This document shows positions 9,081 through 19,477 of a DNA stretch of 64,000 bases, in pieces. The notes beneath the pieces are model-generated. The model saw only the letters and a program-made list of their open reading frames with translations, was not told the DNA's origin and made no database searches. The stretch's first letter is position 1, and each line of letters starts with the position of its first letter. Origin of the DNA: Pseudomonadales bacterium (GTDB lineage Bacteria; Pseudomonadota; Gammaproteobacteria; Pseudomonadales; Azotimanducaceae); contig JANQKS010000018.1 of the NCBI GenBank assembly GCA_028281005.1, positions 62,001 to 126,000 on the forward strand. The letters are read 5' to 3'. Made by a program: the position numbers and the translations under genes.

Positions 9081-10652
9081 TCAGTGCTCTCTGGTTTTGG
9101 CGAACGTGATATCGGGCCAGCGTTCTTCCGCCAGCTGCAAGTTGACGCGGCTGGGTGCCAAGTAAGCCAAATGACCGCCGCCGTCCAAGGCCAAGTTGTC
9201 TTGGTTTTTGTTTTTGAAGTCGTTGAGCATCTTGTCGTCGTCACAGTACACCCAACGCGCGGTGAACAGATCCGCGTCTTCCCAAACACATTCTGCGCGA
9301 TATTCGTCCTGTAGGCGAAATGCCACCAAGTCAAACTGCAGCACACCCACCGCGCCAACCACGATCTGGTTTTTGGTTAGAGGGAAAAACGCCTGGGTAG
9401 CGCCCTCTTCCGCCAGTTGCTGGATACCTTTTTCCAACTGTTTACCGCGCAGCGGGTCTTTCACCCGCACCCGGCGGAACAGTTCCGGGGCAAAATTTGG
9501 AATCCCTTTAAACTTGAGGCTTTCACCTTCGGTAAAACTGTCACCAATCTGGATGGTGCCGTGGTTGTGCAAGCCGATGATGTCACCGGCAAACGCCTCT
9601 TCCGCCTGGGTGCGGTCACCGGCCATAAAGGTCACCGCATCAGTCACTTTGATGGCTTTGCCTAAGCGCAGGTGCTGCATGCGCATACCTTGACGATACT
9701 TGCCTGAACACACACGCATAAAGGCTATGCGGTCACGGTGTTTGGGGTCCATGTTGGCTTGGATCTTAAACACAAAGCCGGAGAACTTTTCTTCATCAGG
9801 CGTCACCATGCGCTGATCGCTGTCGCGACCTTGGGGCGGCGGCGCATATTCGACAAACCCGTCCAACATCTCGTGCACACCAAAGTTACCCAGCGCGGTA
9901 CCGAAATAGACCGGCGTTTGCGTCGCGCCGAGAAAATCATCCGCACTGAAGGTGTGGCTGGCGCCACGCACCAATTCAATTTCTTCGCAGAAATCTTCAT
10001 AGTCCGGCCCCAACAGTTCCACCGCGGCATTGCTGTTTAAACCCTGGATGATCGGATAGTCGTAGACGTGGTGACCCTGGCCCTGGCGGTATTCGATGAT
10101 GCGGTCGTTGACCAGATCGTAGATGCCTTTAAAACTGCGCCCCATGCCAATGGGCCAGTTCATCGGTGCACATTCAATCTGCAGGATCTCTTCAATTTCA
10201 TCCATCACTTCGATGGGATCACGCACTTCACGATCCAGCTTGTTAATGAAGGTGACGATGGGGGTGTCGCGCAAACGGCACACTTCCATCAATTTAATGG
10301 TGCGCGGTTCAACCCCCTTGGCGCCGTCTATTACCATTAAAGCTGAGTCCACGGCGGTCAAGGTACGGTACGTGTCTTCAGAGAAATCTTCGTGGCCGGG
10401 CGTATCCAGCAAGTTGACCATACGCTCGCGATAGGGGAACTGCATGACCGATGTGGTGACCGAAATGCCGCGCTCCTGCTCCATGGTCATCCAGTCGGAG
10501 GTGGCGTGGCGATCTGCTTTACGGGACTTGACCTCTCCGGCGAGATTGATGGCGCCGCCAAACAACAACAACTTTTCAGTCATGGTGGTTTTGCCCGCGT
10601 CCGGGTGGGAAATGATGGCAAAGGTACGACGGTCAGTGGCTGGATGGGACAA
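9081..10652 (-). CDS. prfC: Peptide chain release factor 3
   Basis: This 523-residue translational GTPase releases RF1/RF2 from the ribosome after termination. The GTPase motifs are in order: [16 protein letters not shown] (P-loop, near residue 15), [12 protein letters not shown] (G3, near 83) and FINKLDRE (G4, near 137). The C-terminal half has the RF3-specific domain ([19 protein letters not shown] near 400). Length is normal for RF3. The start is TTG at 10652, the only start that gives the standard N-terminus [16 protein letters not shown]. The neighbours upstream are rimI and a HolD-like gene, a linkage also known from E. coli. Confidence 0.96.
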   Translation of the reverse strand: MSHPATDRRTFAIISHPDAGKTTMTEKLLLFGGAINLAGEVKSRKADRHATSDWMTMEQERGISVTTSVMQFPYRERMVNLLDTPGHEDFSEDTYRTLTAVDSALMVIDGAKGVEPRTIKLMEVCRLRDTPIVTFINKLDREVRDPIEVMDEIEEILQIECAPMNWPIGMGRSFKGIYDLVNDRIIEYRQGQGHHVYDYPIIQGLNSNAAVELLGPDYEDFCEEIELVRGASHTFSADDFLGATQTPVYFGTALGNFGVHEMLDGFVEYAPPPQGRDSDQRMVTPDEEKFSGFVFKIQANMDPKHRDRIAFMRVCSGKYRQGMRMQHLRLGKAIKVTDAVTFMAGDRTQAEEAFAGDIIGLHNHGTIQIGDSFTEGESLKFKGIPNFAPELFRRVRVKDPLRGKQLEKGIQQLAEEGATQAFFPLTKNQIVVGAVGVLQFDLVAFRLQDEYRAECVWEDADLFTARWVYCDDDKMLNDFKNKNQDNLALDGGGHLAYLAPSRVNLQLAEERWPDITFAKTREH

Positions 10653-10700
10653 TTGTGAACAACAGATTTGAAACGGGAAAGATCAACGGCGCAGTATAGT

Positions 10701-11165
10701 TCAAAGCGGCTGCAACGCTAGCACCAATGCGTCCTCCCGGCCCTGATCACCCGGGTAATAGTCTTTGCGAACACCAATTTGCACAAAACCAAGAGAATCG
10801 TACAACGCCAGGGCCTGACGATTGCTGGGTCGAACTTCCAGAAACATCACCTGTGCGCCACGCAGCCGAGCGCGGTCAATCAGATGATGCACAAAGGCGC
10901 GCCCCAAACCCTGCCCCTGACGCTCCCGCATGATGCAAACATTCAGCAGATGCGCCTCACCTGCGGCGGTGCTGACCACCGCGTGGCCCACAATTTGGTC
11001 TTCCAAACAAGACACCCGACACTCGTGCCCTGTGGTTATACAATCCGAAAAAATGCCTCGCGTCCACGGAAATGCATAAGCCCGACTTTCGATGCGTAGC
11101 ACCGCATCCAAGTCCGCCACGCTCATCTCCCGGAAGGTCAGCGTGTCTGCGCTAGAGTCTGCCAT
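10701..11165 (-). CDS. rimI: Ribosomal protein S18-alanine N-acetyltransferase
   Basis: A GNAT acetyltransferase of 154 residues, close to E. coli RimI (148). Visible family features are the N-terminal MSVADLDAVLRIE, the acetyl-CoA-binding RERQGQGLGRAFVHHL near residue 80 and the C-terminal NRQALALYDSLGFVQIGVRKDYY, which carries the S18-binding signature of RimI. It acetylates the N-terminal alanine of ribosomal protein S18. The start overlaps the end of the HolD-like gene by 28 bp, which implies translational coupling. Confidence 0.93.
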   Translation of the reverse strand: MADSSADTLTFREMSVADLDAVLRIESRAYAFPWTRGIFSDCITTGHECRVSCLEDQIVGHAVVSTAAGEAHLLNVCIMRERQGQGLGRAFVHHLIDRARLRGAQVMFLEVRPSNRQALALYDSLGFVQIGVRKDYYPGDQGREDALVLALQPL

Positions 11166-11845
11166 ATCTGTTTTTTACAGGCTGGATCGCCGACGCTGGT
11201 TTGCAGCGCGGGCAGTGCTATCACCTCCACCGGCACACGCACAGCCAGTTGCTCAAGCCAGGGTTTCAACATCGGTACCACTTCCGCAGTCAGCAACCAC
11301 TGTGCCGGTCGCGTGCCAAAATGTTTATCGTAGAACGCCGCCAACGTACGCAGCGGCGTACCACCAGTGTCTATGAGTTGTGGCCAGCGAAACTCCCCCT
11401 TTGCCAAAACCGGGGTTTCTACCTTGCTGTCCGCCTCCCGCGTCAACCAGCTGGTATAAGCCAATACGTCTTGCAGCAGTTGTATGCCGGTGGTGTCCAC
11501 CGCAAGTGGGCAAACGGCCAGGGCATGTGACCCTTTCAGCCAGGAAAACTCGATGATCTGTTGCGGCTCTGCTGCGGAAGCTTGCTGGACGGGCGCCGGC
11601 GTTGGCTCTGCCGCCCGCGACGACTCGGTGGCCAGTGTTTTTACGGGTGCCGTTTTCGTGGCTGCCGTTTCGATGCTGGCGGGTGGTGTCGTGGCCGCCT
11701 CCGGTGCTAAGGGCGCAACCGGCGCTTCAGGTTCATCGTCAACCTGTGGCGCGGCCACCCGTTCGTACCACACCTGGATACCCATATCCGCAAGGATGGC
11801 CGCTTTTTGAGTGCCCAGAGGTTGCCGTTTTTCTGTCCCGCCCAT
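11138..11845 (-). CDS. HolD-like protein (putative DNA polymerase III psi subunit) with long Ala/Pro linker
   Basis: The N-terminal segment TQKAAILADMGIQVWYERV resembles the start of HolD, the psi subunit that links the clamp loader to SSB through chi. The position directly upstream of rimI and prfC is the classic holD context. After about residue 30 comes a linker of about 75 residues rich in Ala, Pro, Thr and Glu. A C-terminal domain with WLLTAEVVPMLKPWLEQL follows; E. coli HolD is only 137 residues. The start used is ATG at 11845; an in-frame ATG at 11873-11875 would add ten residues. The assignment rests mainly on the N-terminal motif and context. Confidence 0.6.
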   Translation of the reverse strand: MGGTEKRQPLGTQKAAILADMGIQVWYERVAAPQVDDEPEAPVAPLAPEAATTPPASIETAATKTAPVKTLATESSRAAEPTPAPVQQASAAEPQQIIEFSWLKGSHALAVCPLAVDTTGIQLLQDVLAYTSWLTREADSKVETPVLAKGEFRWPQLIDTGGTPLRTLAAFYDKHFGTRPAQWLLTAEVVPMLKPWLEQLAVRVPVEVIALPALQTSVGDPACKKQIWQTLAQTR

Positions 11846-11847
11846 GA

Positions 11848-11861
11848 GGTAGAATTCTACC
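11848..11861. promoter_or_regulatory. Perfect 14-bp palindrome between divergent holD-like and DAHP synthase genes
   Basis: GGTAGAATTCTACC is its own reverse complement. It lies 2 bp upstream of the chosen ATG of the HolD-like gene and 32 bp upstream of the DAHP synthase start, where a dimeric repressor could affect both genes. No known operator was recognised. Confidence 0.4.
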
Positions 11862-11893
11862 CCAATCAACACCAATGAACGCTAGACAAACAT

Positions 11894-12955
11894 ATGCAGT
11901 ACCTGACTGACGACATTCGCATTACCGGCATGCAAGAAGTGATTGCACCCGAATCGCTGATGGAAACACTCCCCATCACCGAAGACGCCTCTACGCTGGT
12001 GTTCAACACCCGGCAAAACATCGCGGATGTGTTGCACAAACGGGACGATCGCCTGCTGGTGATCATTGGCCCCTGTTCTATCCATGACCCAACCGCAGCA
12101 TTGGAATACGCCGGTAAGTTAGCGGCGTTAGCGGCGCAATATCGTGACAACCTGCTGATTGTCATGCGCGTCTATTTCGAAAAACCCCGCACCATAGTCG
12201 GTTGGAAAGGACTCATTAACGATCCGCACCTGAATAACTCCTACGACATCAACGAAGGTTTGGCGGTGGCTCGCAAGCTGCTGCTGGACATCAACGCCCT
12301 GGGTTTGACCGCGGGTACCGAATATCTCGACCCAATCACGCCGCAGTACGTCGGCGATCTGGTCAGTTGGGGGGCGATCGGTGCGCGCACCACCGAAAGC
12401 CAAATCCATCGCCAGCTGGCCTCGGGCCTGTCTTGCCCCATCGGTTTCAAAAACTCAACCGACGGTTCCGTACAAATAGCGGTGGATGCCATCAAGTCGT
12501 CGAGTCACTCCCACATCTTCTTGTCGGTCACCAAACAAGGCCATTCAGCCATTTTCTCCACCGCCGGTAACCCGGACTGTCACGTCATTTTACGCGGTGG
12601 CACAAACGGCACCAACTTTGACAAAGTCAGCATTGCCGACACCAAAGAAAAACTCAGCGGCGCTGGTGTCGACGCGGGCATCATGGTCGACATGAGCCAC
12701 GCCAACAGCCAAAAAGACCACAACAAACAGATGCTGGTGTGTGAATCCATTTGTCATCAGCTGGTTGACGGCGAACAGGAGATTGTGGGGGTGATGGTGG
12801 AGAGCAATTTGCAGCCCGGTCGCCAGGACATCACCGCAAACCTGGCGGATCTGACCTACGGCCTAAGCATCACCGATGCCTGCATTGGTTGGGACGACAG
12901 TGAGCAGGTGCTGACGCAGCTCAACGATGCCGTGGCCGCGCGCCGCAAACGCTAA
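11894..12955 (+). CDS. aroG: 3-deoxy-7-phosphoheptulonate synthase, class I (AroF/G/H type)
   Basis: This is the first enzyme of the shikimate pathway; it condenses phosphoenolpyruvate and erythrose 4-phosphate. At 353 residues it has the length of E. coli AroG. Motifs seen: IIGPCSIHDPTAA near residue 58, the PEP-binding MRVYFEKPRTIVGWKG near 92, GARTTESQIHR near 163, FKNSTDGS near 186 and VDMSHANSQKDH near 267 (metal and substrate binding). The three paralogues differ in which aromatic amino acid inhibits them, and this cannot be told here, so the symbol is provisional. The last 4 bp overlap the end of the convergent msrQ. Confidence 0.93.
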   Translation: MQYLTDDIRITGMQEVIAPESLMETLPITEDASTLVFNTRQNIADVLHKRDDRLLVIIGPCSIHDPTAALEYAGKLAALAAQYRDNLLIVMRVYFEKPRTIVGWKGLINDPHLNNSYDINEGLAVARKLLLDINALGLTAGTEYLDPITPQYVGDLVSWGAIGARTTESQIHRQLASGLSCPIGFKNSTDGSVQIAVDAIKSSSHSHIFLSVTKQGHSAIFSTAGNPDCHVILRGGTNGTNFDKVSIADTKEKLSGAGVDAGIMVDMSHANSQKDHNKQMLVCESICHQLVDGEQEIVGVMVESNLQPGRQDITANLADLTYGLSITDACIGWDDSEQVLTQLNDAVAARRKR

Positions 12956-13569
12956 GCATTTGTGGCCTGGGCGGCCATAGTTTGCCGCCGCCGCCAAAAA
13001 CGATCGGCGCATAACACACCAAAACACAGGGTGTAGATCACCAATTCGGCAAAACCATCACGCGTAAGCCACCACAGATGGATCAACCCTGCGGCTAGTG
13101 CCAGGTAGATCAGGCGATGCAGCCGTTGCCAATTGTGACGTAGACGTCGACGCCAGGCGTGGGTTGATGTCACCGCCATAGGCAACAAACAAACAAACGC
13201 GAGCATACCCATGGTGATGTAAGGGCGTTCCACCAAATCTTCCAGCAGCGCGCTGAGCTGGAAGCCAAGATACCAGGCCACATAGCTGAGAATGTGCAAA
13301 CACACGTAGGCAAAGGCAAATAAACCGACCATACGACGGCTGCGTATCCAAACGCTCATGCCCGTCCAGTGCCGAAACGGAGATATCGCAAAAGCAAACA
13401 ATAAACATCGAATCGACCACTCGCCGAGGTAGTGGACCAAAGTTTCGCCGGCGTCGGGGCCTAAGCCTGCACCCGGACTTTGTACATCCACCACAATGAG
13501 CCATGCCAGCCACAGCAACGGTGCGCTTAGTGCCAGTGCAAGTAGCGGCTTAAGCGGCATGGCTTTCAT
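12952..13569 (-). CDS. msrQ: Heme-binding membrane subunit MsrQ of the periplasmic methionine sulfoxide reductase
   Basis: This 205-residue integral membrane protein belongs to the YedZ/MsrQ family (ferric reductase-like transmembrane domain). Hydrophobic helices are visible near residues 8-27, 50-62, 80-100, 118-133, 150-165 and 175-190. Candidate heme histidines are FAYVCLHILSYVAWY (near 92), LHRLIY (near 151) and GLIHLWW (near 164). It passes electrons from the quinone pool or a flavin reductase to MsrP. It directly follows msrP with 27 bp between them, the usual operon order. Confidence 0.92.
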   Translation of the reverse strand: MKAMPLKPLLALALSAPLLWLAWLIVVDVQSPGAGLGPDAGETLVHYLGEWSIRCLLFAFAISPFRHWTGMSVWIRSRRMVGLFAFAYVCLHILSYVAWYLGFQLSALLEDLVERPYITMGMLAFVCLLPMAVTSTHAWRRRLRHNWQRLHRLIYLALAAGLIHLWWLTRDGFAELVIYTLCFGVLCADRFWRRRQTMAAQATNA

Positions 13570-13596
13570 GCAGGGGCAGTATGGCTTGACCTTAAG

Positions 13597-14517
13597 CTAG
13601 TAGTACTTAGCCAGATCCATACCTTCGTAGAGGGAAGCCACGTCTTCAGCGTAACCATTAAAGGGCAAGGTCGGGCGACGGTTTGGCGCAAACAGCGTAC
13701 TGGGTAAGCGCCGCTCCGTGGCCTGACTCCAACGCGGGTGGGATACCGCCGGGTTTACGTTTGCATAGAAGCCGTACTCATGGGGCGCAAGCTGCTCCCA
13801 AGTGGAGCGTGGCCGGCGGCGGGTAAAGCGGATGCTGACAATGGACTTGATGGACTTAAATCCGTATTTCCACGGCACCATTAAACGCCAGGGGGCACCG
13901 TTTTGATTCGGTAGCTCTTTGCCGTAGATGCCGGTCACCATCAGCGCTAAGGGATGGTACGCCTCATCCATACGCAGGCCTTCCACATAGGGCCAGTCGA
14001 TGTTGGAGAAAAACCCCTTCTGGCCACGCATCTCCGACGGCCGTACCAGAGTTTTAAACTCAACGTACTTAGCATTTCCGTTGGGCTCAAACTGGTCGAG
14101 GATTTTGCGCAACTCGATCCCGTTCCACGGCACGACCATGGACCAGGCTTCAACACAGCGGAACCGATAGACACGCTCTTCGGGGGTGAGACCCTTGATG
14201 ATGTCTTCAAATGCAAATTCGCCCGTTTTGGCAGCCTCTCCCGAAACTTTGACCGTCCACGGGTCGGTCGTGAGATTGTGCGCGTAACGTGCGGGGTCAT
14301 CCTTACCGGTGCCAAACTCATAGAAATTGTTGTAGCTGGTAACAATACTCTCCGGAGTGATTTCGTCGTCCGGCTGTAAACCCGCTTGCGCAGCGCCCGG
14401 CACCACCAAACCAACCCCTAGGCTGACCGCGGCACCCATAAATTGCCTTCTATTGAGATAGTTACTTTCTGAGGTGATCTCAGAGCTGGGGATATCGGCG
14501 GGTTGGCGTATCAGCAT
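13597..14517 (-). CDS. msrP: Periplasmic protein-methionine-sulfoxide reductase, molybdopterin subunit
   Basis: This is a 306-residue member of the YedY/MsrP family, which repairs oxidised methionines in periplasmic proteins. The N-terminus bears a twin-arginine signal (NRRQFMGAAVSLGVGLVVPG, near residues 22-41), so it is exported folded with its Mo cofactor. The Mo-ligating cysteine is in YRFRCVEAWSMVVPW near 125. KYGFKSIKSIVSIRF near 230 is also typical. A longer frame runs upstream, but the ATG at 14517 follows AAAGGAGTAGCC and gives the proper signal peptide. Partner gene: msrQ. Confidence 0.94.
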   Translation of the reverse strand: MLIRQPADIPSSEITSESNYLNRRQFMGAAVSLGVGLVVPGAAQAGLQPDDEITPESIVTSYNNFYEFGTGKDDPARYAHNLTTDPWTVKVSGEAAKTGEFAFEDIIKGLTPEERVYRFRCVEAWSMVVPWNGIELRKILDQFEPNGNAKYVEFKTLVRPSEMRGQKGFFSNIDWPYVEGLRMDEAYHPLALMVTGIYGKELPNQNGAPWRLMVPWKYGFKSIKSIVSIRFTRRRPRSTWEQLAPHEYGFYANVNPAVSHPRWSQATERRLPSTLFAPNRRPTLPFNGYAEDVASLYEGMDLAKYY

Positions 14518-14555
14518 GGCTACTCCTTTAACATGTTGGAGTGAGTGATGCGCTT

Positions 14556-15386
14556 TTAGTTCCGCGCCACCCGTTGCGCCCGCATCTTCTTCCAACCATG
14601 CTGTACCGGGCCAGACAGCGCGTACAAAGTAAACAGGACCAACAACACCGTGGGCGGGTCGATCATCATGATAGATAAACCAAGCACCACAAAAACCAAG
14701 GTCACAAACGGCACCCGGCCTTTGAAGTTGATCAGTTTGGGTGAGTAGTAAGCGAAGTGCGAGACCATCAACAAACCTACCGTGGCTGTGATGGCGCCCA
14801 TGATGCTCGCCGCCACGATGCCCGGCGCCGTCCCCACATAACTCTGCCACACCCATACACAACAGGCGATGATCGCCGCCGCGGACGGACTGGCAAGGCC
14901 GGTAAAACTCGCGTTATCCCCCTTTGTGTTGAAGCGTGCCAGGCGTAAGGCGGCACACGCCATATACACAAAAGTCACCACCCAACCAACCTGGCCAAGG
15001 TTTGACAAACCCCAGGAAAACGCCACCAGAGCAGGTGCCACGCCAAACGCCACCATGTCCGATAGGCTGTCGTATTCTGCGCCGAACTGGCTTTCGGTAT
15101 TGGTCAGCCGCGCCACCCGACCGTCTGCGGTATCCAACGCCATAGCCACAAAAATGGCCAAAGACGCGGCGATAAAGTTGCCGTTCATACCCGCCACAAT
15201 GGCGTAGAAGCCAGCAAACAAGGCACCACTGGTAATGAGGTTAGGCAGCAGGTAGATACCCCGCTTGCGCAAGCGCGCACGCCGGCTTAAGTCGTCTCCG
15301 ACGGGGGCGGACTCTTCAGCCGCCGCCGCTTCCGGGTCGGTATCGGGATTTACCGCGCGCAGCGGTTTGTCTTCACGGCTGGCCAT
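14556..15386 (-). CDS. pssA: CDP-diacylglycerol-serine O-phosphatidyltransferase
   Basis: This 276-residue membrane enzyme makes phosphatidylserine, the precursor of phosphatidylethanolamine. The CDP-alcohol phosphotransferase signature D-G-x2-A-R-x8-G-x3-D-x3-D is complete in DTADGRVARL followed by FGAEYDSLSD (near residues 85-110). Several hydrophobic helices surround it. The type is the multi-helix PssA of many proteobacteria, not the phospholipase D-like E. coli enzyme. It lies 15 bp after ilvC, an association known in Pseudomonas relatives, and is probably read from the ilv operon. Confidence 0.92.
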   Translation of the reverse strand: MASREDKPLRAVNPDTDPEAAAAEESAPVGDDLSRRARLRKRGIYLLPNLITSGALFAGFYAIVAGMNGNFIAASLAIFVAMALDTADGRVARLTNTESQFGAEYDSLSDMVAFGVAPALVAFSWGLSNLGQVGWVVTFVYMACAALRLARFNTKGDNASFTGLASPSAAAIIACCVWVWQSYVGTAPGIVAASIMGAITATVGLLMVSHFAYYSPKLINFKGRVPFVTLVFVVLGLSIMMIDPPTVLLVLFTLYALSGPVQHGWKKMRAQRVARN

Positions 15387-15401
15387 AAGGGTATTGGACC
15401 C

Positions 15402-16430
<1,029 letters not shown>

Positions 16431-16461
16431 TTATTGTTTGGTGTTGGGTAAAGAAGTTGGC

Positions 16462-16953
16462 TTACAGGGACAAGACCCGGTCGCCCCGCCCTACGCCGGA
16501 GACGCCGGAGCGCACCACTTCCAGGATAGGTGCTTTGCCGATGGCACGTATAAAAGCATCCAGTTTGTCGCTGGGGCCCACCAGCTGCACGGTGTAGGTA
16601 TCCGCGGTGACATCCACGATCTGGCCGCGGAAAATGTCCGCCGTGCGTTTGATCTCTTGTCGATCGTTTGCCCCAGCGCGTACCTTGATCAACATCAACT
16701 CGCGTTCAATGTGGTCCGCTTCACACAGGTCCATCACCTTCACCACTTCCACCAACTTGTGCAGCTGTTTGGTGATCTGTTCCACCGTGCGTTCGTCGCC
16801 TTCGGTGGTGAGCGTCAGGCGCGACAATGTCACATCTTCCGTGGGCGCCACGGTGAGCGATTCAATGTTGAAATTACGTTGCGAAAACAGGCCAATGACG
16901 CGCGACAGCGCGCCGGCCTCGTTTTCCAGCAAAACAGCAATGATCCGGCGCAT
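16462..16953 (-). CDS. ilvH: Acetolactate synthase small (regulatory) subunit
   Basis: The 163-residue protein has an N-terminal ACT domain ([35 protein letters not shown]), which binds valine for feedback inhibition, and the typical C-terminal half (DTYTVQLVGPSDKLDAFI). Length equals that of E. coli IlvH (163). The ATG overlaps the stop of the large subunit gene, so the two subunits are translationally coupled. Confidence 0.96.
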   Translation of the reverse strand: MRRIIAVLLENEAGALSRVIGLFSQRNFNIESLTVAPTEDVTLSRLTLTTEGDERTVEQITKQLHKLVEVVKVMDLCEADHIERELMLIKVRAGANDRQEIKRTADIFRGQIVDVTADTYTVQLVGPSDKLDAFIRAIGKAPILEVVRSGVSGVGRGDRVLSL

Positions 16954-18722
16954 CAGTTGGGCTCCGTGGCCAGAGATTTAGACAAGATCATATCCCGCAT
17001 GGAGCCGCCTTTGATCGCCATCGGGTAGACGTGTTCGTGGGGGTCGACCCAAATGTCGACAAACACCAGACGATTTTTCAATTCATTCGAAAAGGCTTGC
17101 TGTAACGCAGGCTCCAACGCTTCCGCTTCACTCACCTTAATACCGACATGACCAAACGCTTCCACCAGCGTTTTGAAATCAGGCAGGGAATCGCTGTAGG
17201 TGCTTTGCGAGTGGCGCCCGCCGTATTGCATGTCTTGCCACTGTTTCACCATCCCCAACGCCTGATTGTTGAGGTTAATGATTTTGATCGGCAATCCATA
17301 CTGCAGGCAGGTAGACAGCTCTTGCATGTTCATCATGAAGCTGCCTTCGCCGGTGACACACACCACCGTTGCATCCGGAAAGGCCATCTGTACACCCATG
17401 GCGGAGGGCAACCCAAAACCCATGGTGCCCAAACCACCGGAGTTGATCCAACGACGTGGTTCAGGGAAGTGGTAGTACTGCGCGGCAAACATCTGATGCT
17501 GGCCAACGTCGGAGGTGACATAGGCTTCGCCTTCGGTGGCGCGGTAAACCGCTTGCACCGCCAACTGCGGCAAGATCGGTTTACCCGGCTCAGGTTGCAT
17601 GTGGTGATCAAAACCATGGGCATCACGCCAGGTGTTGATCTGCTGCCACCATTTGGCGGAGCGCTCTTCACGGGCGGCTTTACTGTCTGCAGACTCTGCC
17701 TCCAAGGTGGCCGCTAGATTAGCGCCCATCTCCTGCACCACGAGATTGGCGTCGCCAACGATGGGAATGTCCGCTTCAACAATTTTGGATATCGACGCAG
17801 GATCCACATCCACATGGATGATGGTCGCTTGCGGTGAAAACTTATCCGGGTTGTTGGTGACCCGGTCGTCAAAGCGCGCACCGATACAACAAATCAGATC
17901 AGCTTCGTGCATCGCCATGTTGGCTTGATATGAGCCGTGCATACCAAGCATACCGAGAAATTGCGGGTCTTCACCCGGGTATGCGCCTAGCCCCATTAAC
18001 GTGCTGGTAATCGGCCAGCCCGCGGCCTTCACCAATTGGCGCAGCGGTTCCGAGGCATCGGCCATGATCACCCCGCCGCCGACATAAATCACCGGCCGGT
18101 GGGCTTGCACCAAGGCGTTGATGGCTTTACGAATCTGCCGGCCATTCCCCTTGGTAGCAGGGTTGTAAGAGCGCATCATAATGCTCTGCGGGTATTCGTA
18201 CTCGGCAAACACAGTCGGCTCGGTGGTGTCTTTGGGGACATCTATGACCACCGGTCCGGGACGACCCGAGGAAGCCAGATGAAACGCTTTCTTCACCACC
18301 GCCGGCATTTCCGCCGCGGACTTCACCATGAAGCTGTGTTTCACCACCGGCCGTGAGATACCAACCATATCGGTTTCTTGAAAGGCGTCGGTACCGATCA
18401 AGTCTTGTGGCACCTGAGCGGAAATCACCACCATTGGAATGCTGTCCATGTAGGCAGTGGCTATGCCGGTGATGGCGTTGGTGGCGCCAGGTCCGGACGT
18501 CACCAGCACAACCCCGGGTTTCCCGGTGGCCCGCGCATAACCGTCGGCCATGTGGGTGGCTGCTTGTTCGTGGCGCACCAGCACATGTTCCACCTTCTGC
18601 TGCTTAAAGATTGCATCGTAGATGTGTAGTGCCGCACCGCCCGGATAACCAAAGACATATTCAACGCCTTCGTCCTGCAGTGCACGAATTAACATGTCGC
18701 CACCCGACAGCATCTCTGCCAT
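16953..18722 (-). CDS. ilvB: Acetolactate synthase large (catalytic) subunit
   Basis: This 589-residue thiamine-diphosphate enzyme forms 2-acetolactate from pyruvate. The N-terminal domain has [14 protein letters not shown] near residue 24 and [19 protein letters not shown] (catalytic glutamate, near 50). The central FAD-binding domain follows. The C-terminal ThDP motif is [29 protein letters not shown], near 445-473 (GDG variant reads GEG). IlvB and IlvI cannot be told apart by inspection. About 190 bp upstream separate it from the divergent DUF4124 gene; no leader peptide rich in branched-chain codons was seen there. Confidence 0.95.
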   Translation of the reverse strand: MAEMLSGGDMLIRALQDEGVEYVFGYPGGAALHIYDAIFKQQKVEHVLVRHEQAATHMADGYARATGKPGVVLVTSGPGATNAITGIATAYMDSIPMVVISAQVPQDLIGTDAFQETDMVGISRPVVKHSFMVKSAAEMPAVVKKAFHLASSGRPGPVVIDVPKDTTEPTVFAEYEYPQSIMMRSYNPATKGNGRQIRKAINALVQAHRPVIYVGGGVIMADASEPLRQLVKAAGWPITSTLMGLGAYPGEDPQFLGMLGMHGSYQANMAMHEADLICCIGARFDDRVTNNPDKFSPQATIIHVDVDPASISKIVEADIPIVGDANLVVQEMGANLAATLEAESADSKAAREERSAKWWQQINTWRDAHGFDHHMQPEPGKPILPQLAVQAVYRATEGEAYVTSDVGQHQMFAAQYYHFPEPRRWINSGGLGTMGFGLPSAMGVQMAFPDATVVCVTGEGSFMMNMQELSTCLQYGLPIKIINLNNQALGMVKQWQDMQYGGRHSQSTYSDSLPDFKTLVEAFGHVGIKVSEAEALEPALQQAFSNELKNRLVFVDIWVDPHEHVYPMAIKGGSMRDMILSKSLATEPN

Positions 18723-18958
18723 TGTGGTACCCCAAGTTTGCTAACGGTTACTTAAATAGAGATAACTTATTGATTTCTTAAGCGGTTTCCCGACTCCAAC
18801 ACCGGTCCACTTAGAAACGCGGGCCGTATTCTTCTGATATCGGCGCTGTATGTCAATGAAACTGAGAGGCAAGTACCATTTTAACCACTCGTGCGGCTTA
18901 AGCGGGCCGGGTGATGTGCTATCCTCAAACGCTGATTTCAGCCACAAAACAGACAGTC

Positions 18959-19474
18959 ATGGACAAATTGAGTTCTGTTAAAGCCGCCCTTGTCTTACTA
19001 GCCCTGGGTCTGGCCGCATTCACAAGCCAACCCAGCGTAGCGGACACATATCGCTGGGTCGATGACAACGGTATCGTCAACTATGCGGAGCGTGTACCGC
19101 GCAACGTCCCCGCGGAGCGCGTCACCAAGATCGCAGACAGCAATCGTCCCGGGCGCAGCAGTCGCCCGGCACCCGCACCGAGTCCAGCCGATGTCGCCAC
19201 GTCCGGTACGCGTAGCTCACAAGTACCGCTCAACAATAATCAGAAAAACCTCATGTCTGATCTGGAGGCGGCCGAACAGGTGCGCCAAGAACAGATCGCC
19301 AAGATACGCCAGGACAACTGTGATCGCTCACGCCGAGTGTTGAACAATCTGTCCGCCAAAACACGTATACGGGTGCGCAACGAAGACGGCACCGAGCGTG
19401 CGTTGGGAGAAGATGAACGCCAGGAGCGCATGGCTGCCGCACAACGCGGCATCACGGAGAACTGCGAAGCTTAA
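18959..19474 (+). CDS. Secreted DUF4124-domain protein
   Basis: A 171-residue protein with a signal peptide (SSVKAALVLLALGLAAFTSQPSVA, residues 4-27) followed directly by the DUF4124 core DTYRWVDDNGIVNYAERVP. The rest is a low-complexity Pro/Ala/Ser stretch and a charged helical tail (DLEAAEQVRQEQIAKIRQDNCDRSR). The ATG at 18959 starts the signal peptide directly; an upstream in-frame ATG at 18911 would spoil it. The function of DUF4124 is not established; it is presumed periplasmic. Confidence 0.8.
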   Translation: MDKLSSVKAALVLLALGLAAFTSQPSVADTYRWVDDNGIVNYAERVPRNVPAERVTKIADSNRPGRSSRPAPAPSPADVATSGTRSSQVPLNNNQKNLMSDLEAAEQVRQEQIAKIRQDNCDRSRRVLNNLSAKTRIRVRNEDGTERALGEDERQERMAAAQRGITENCEA

Positions 19475-19477
19475 CGC

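Noticed and set aside
18723-18958. Attenuator or leader peptide for ilvB
   Set aside because: No short frame rich in Leu, Val or Ile codons followed by alternative hairpins was found on the minus strand.
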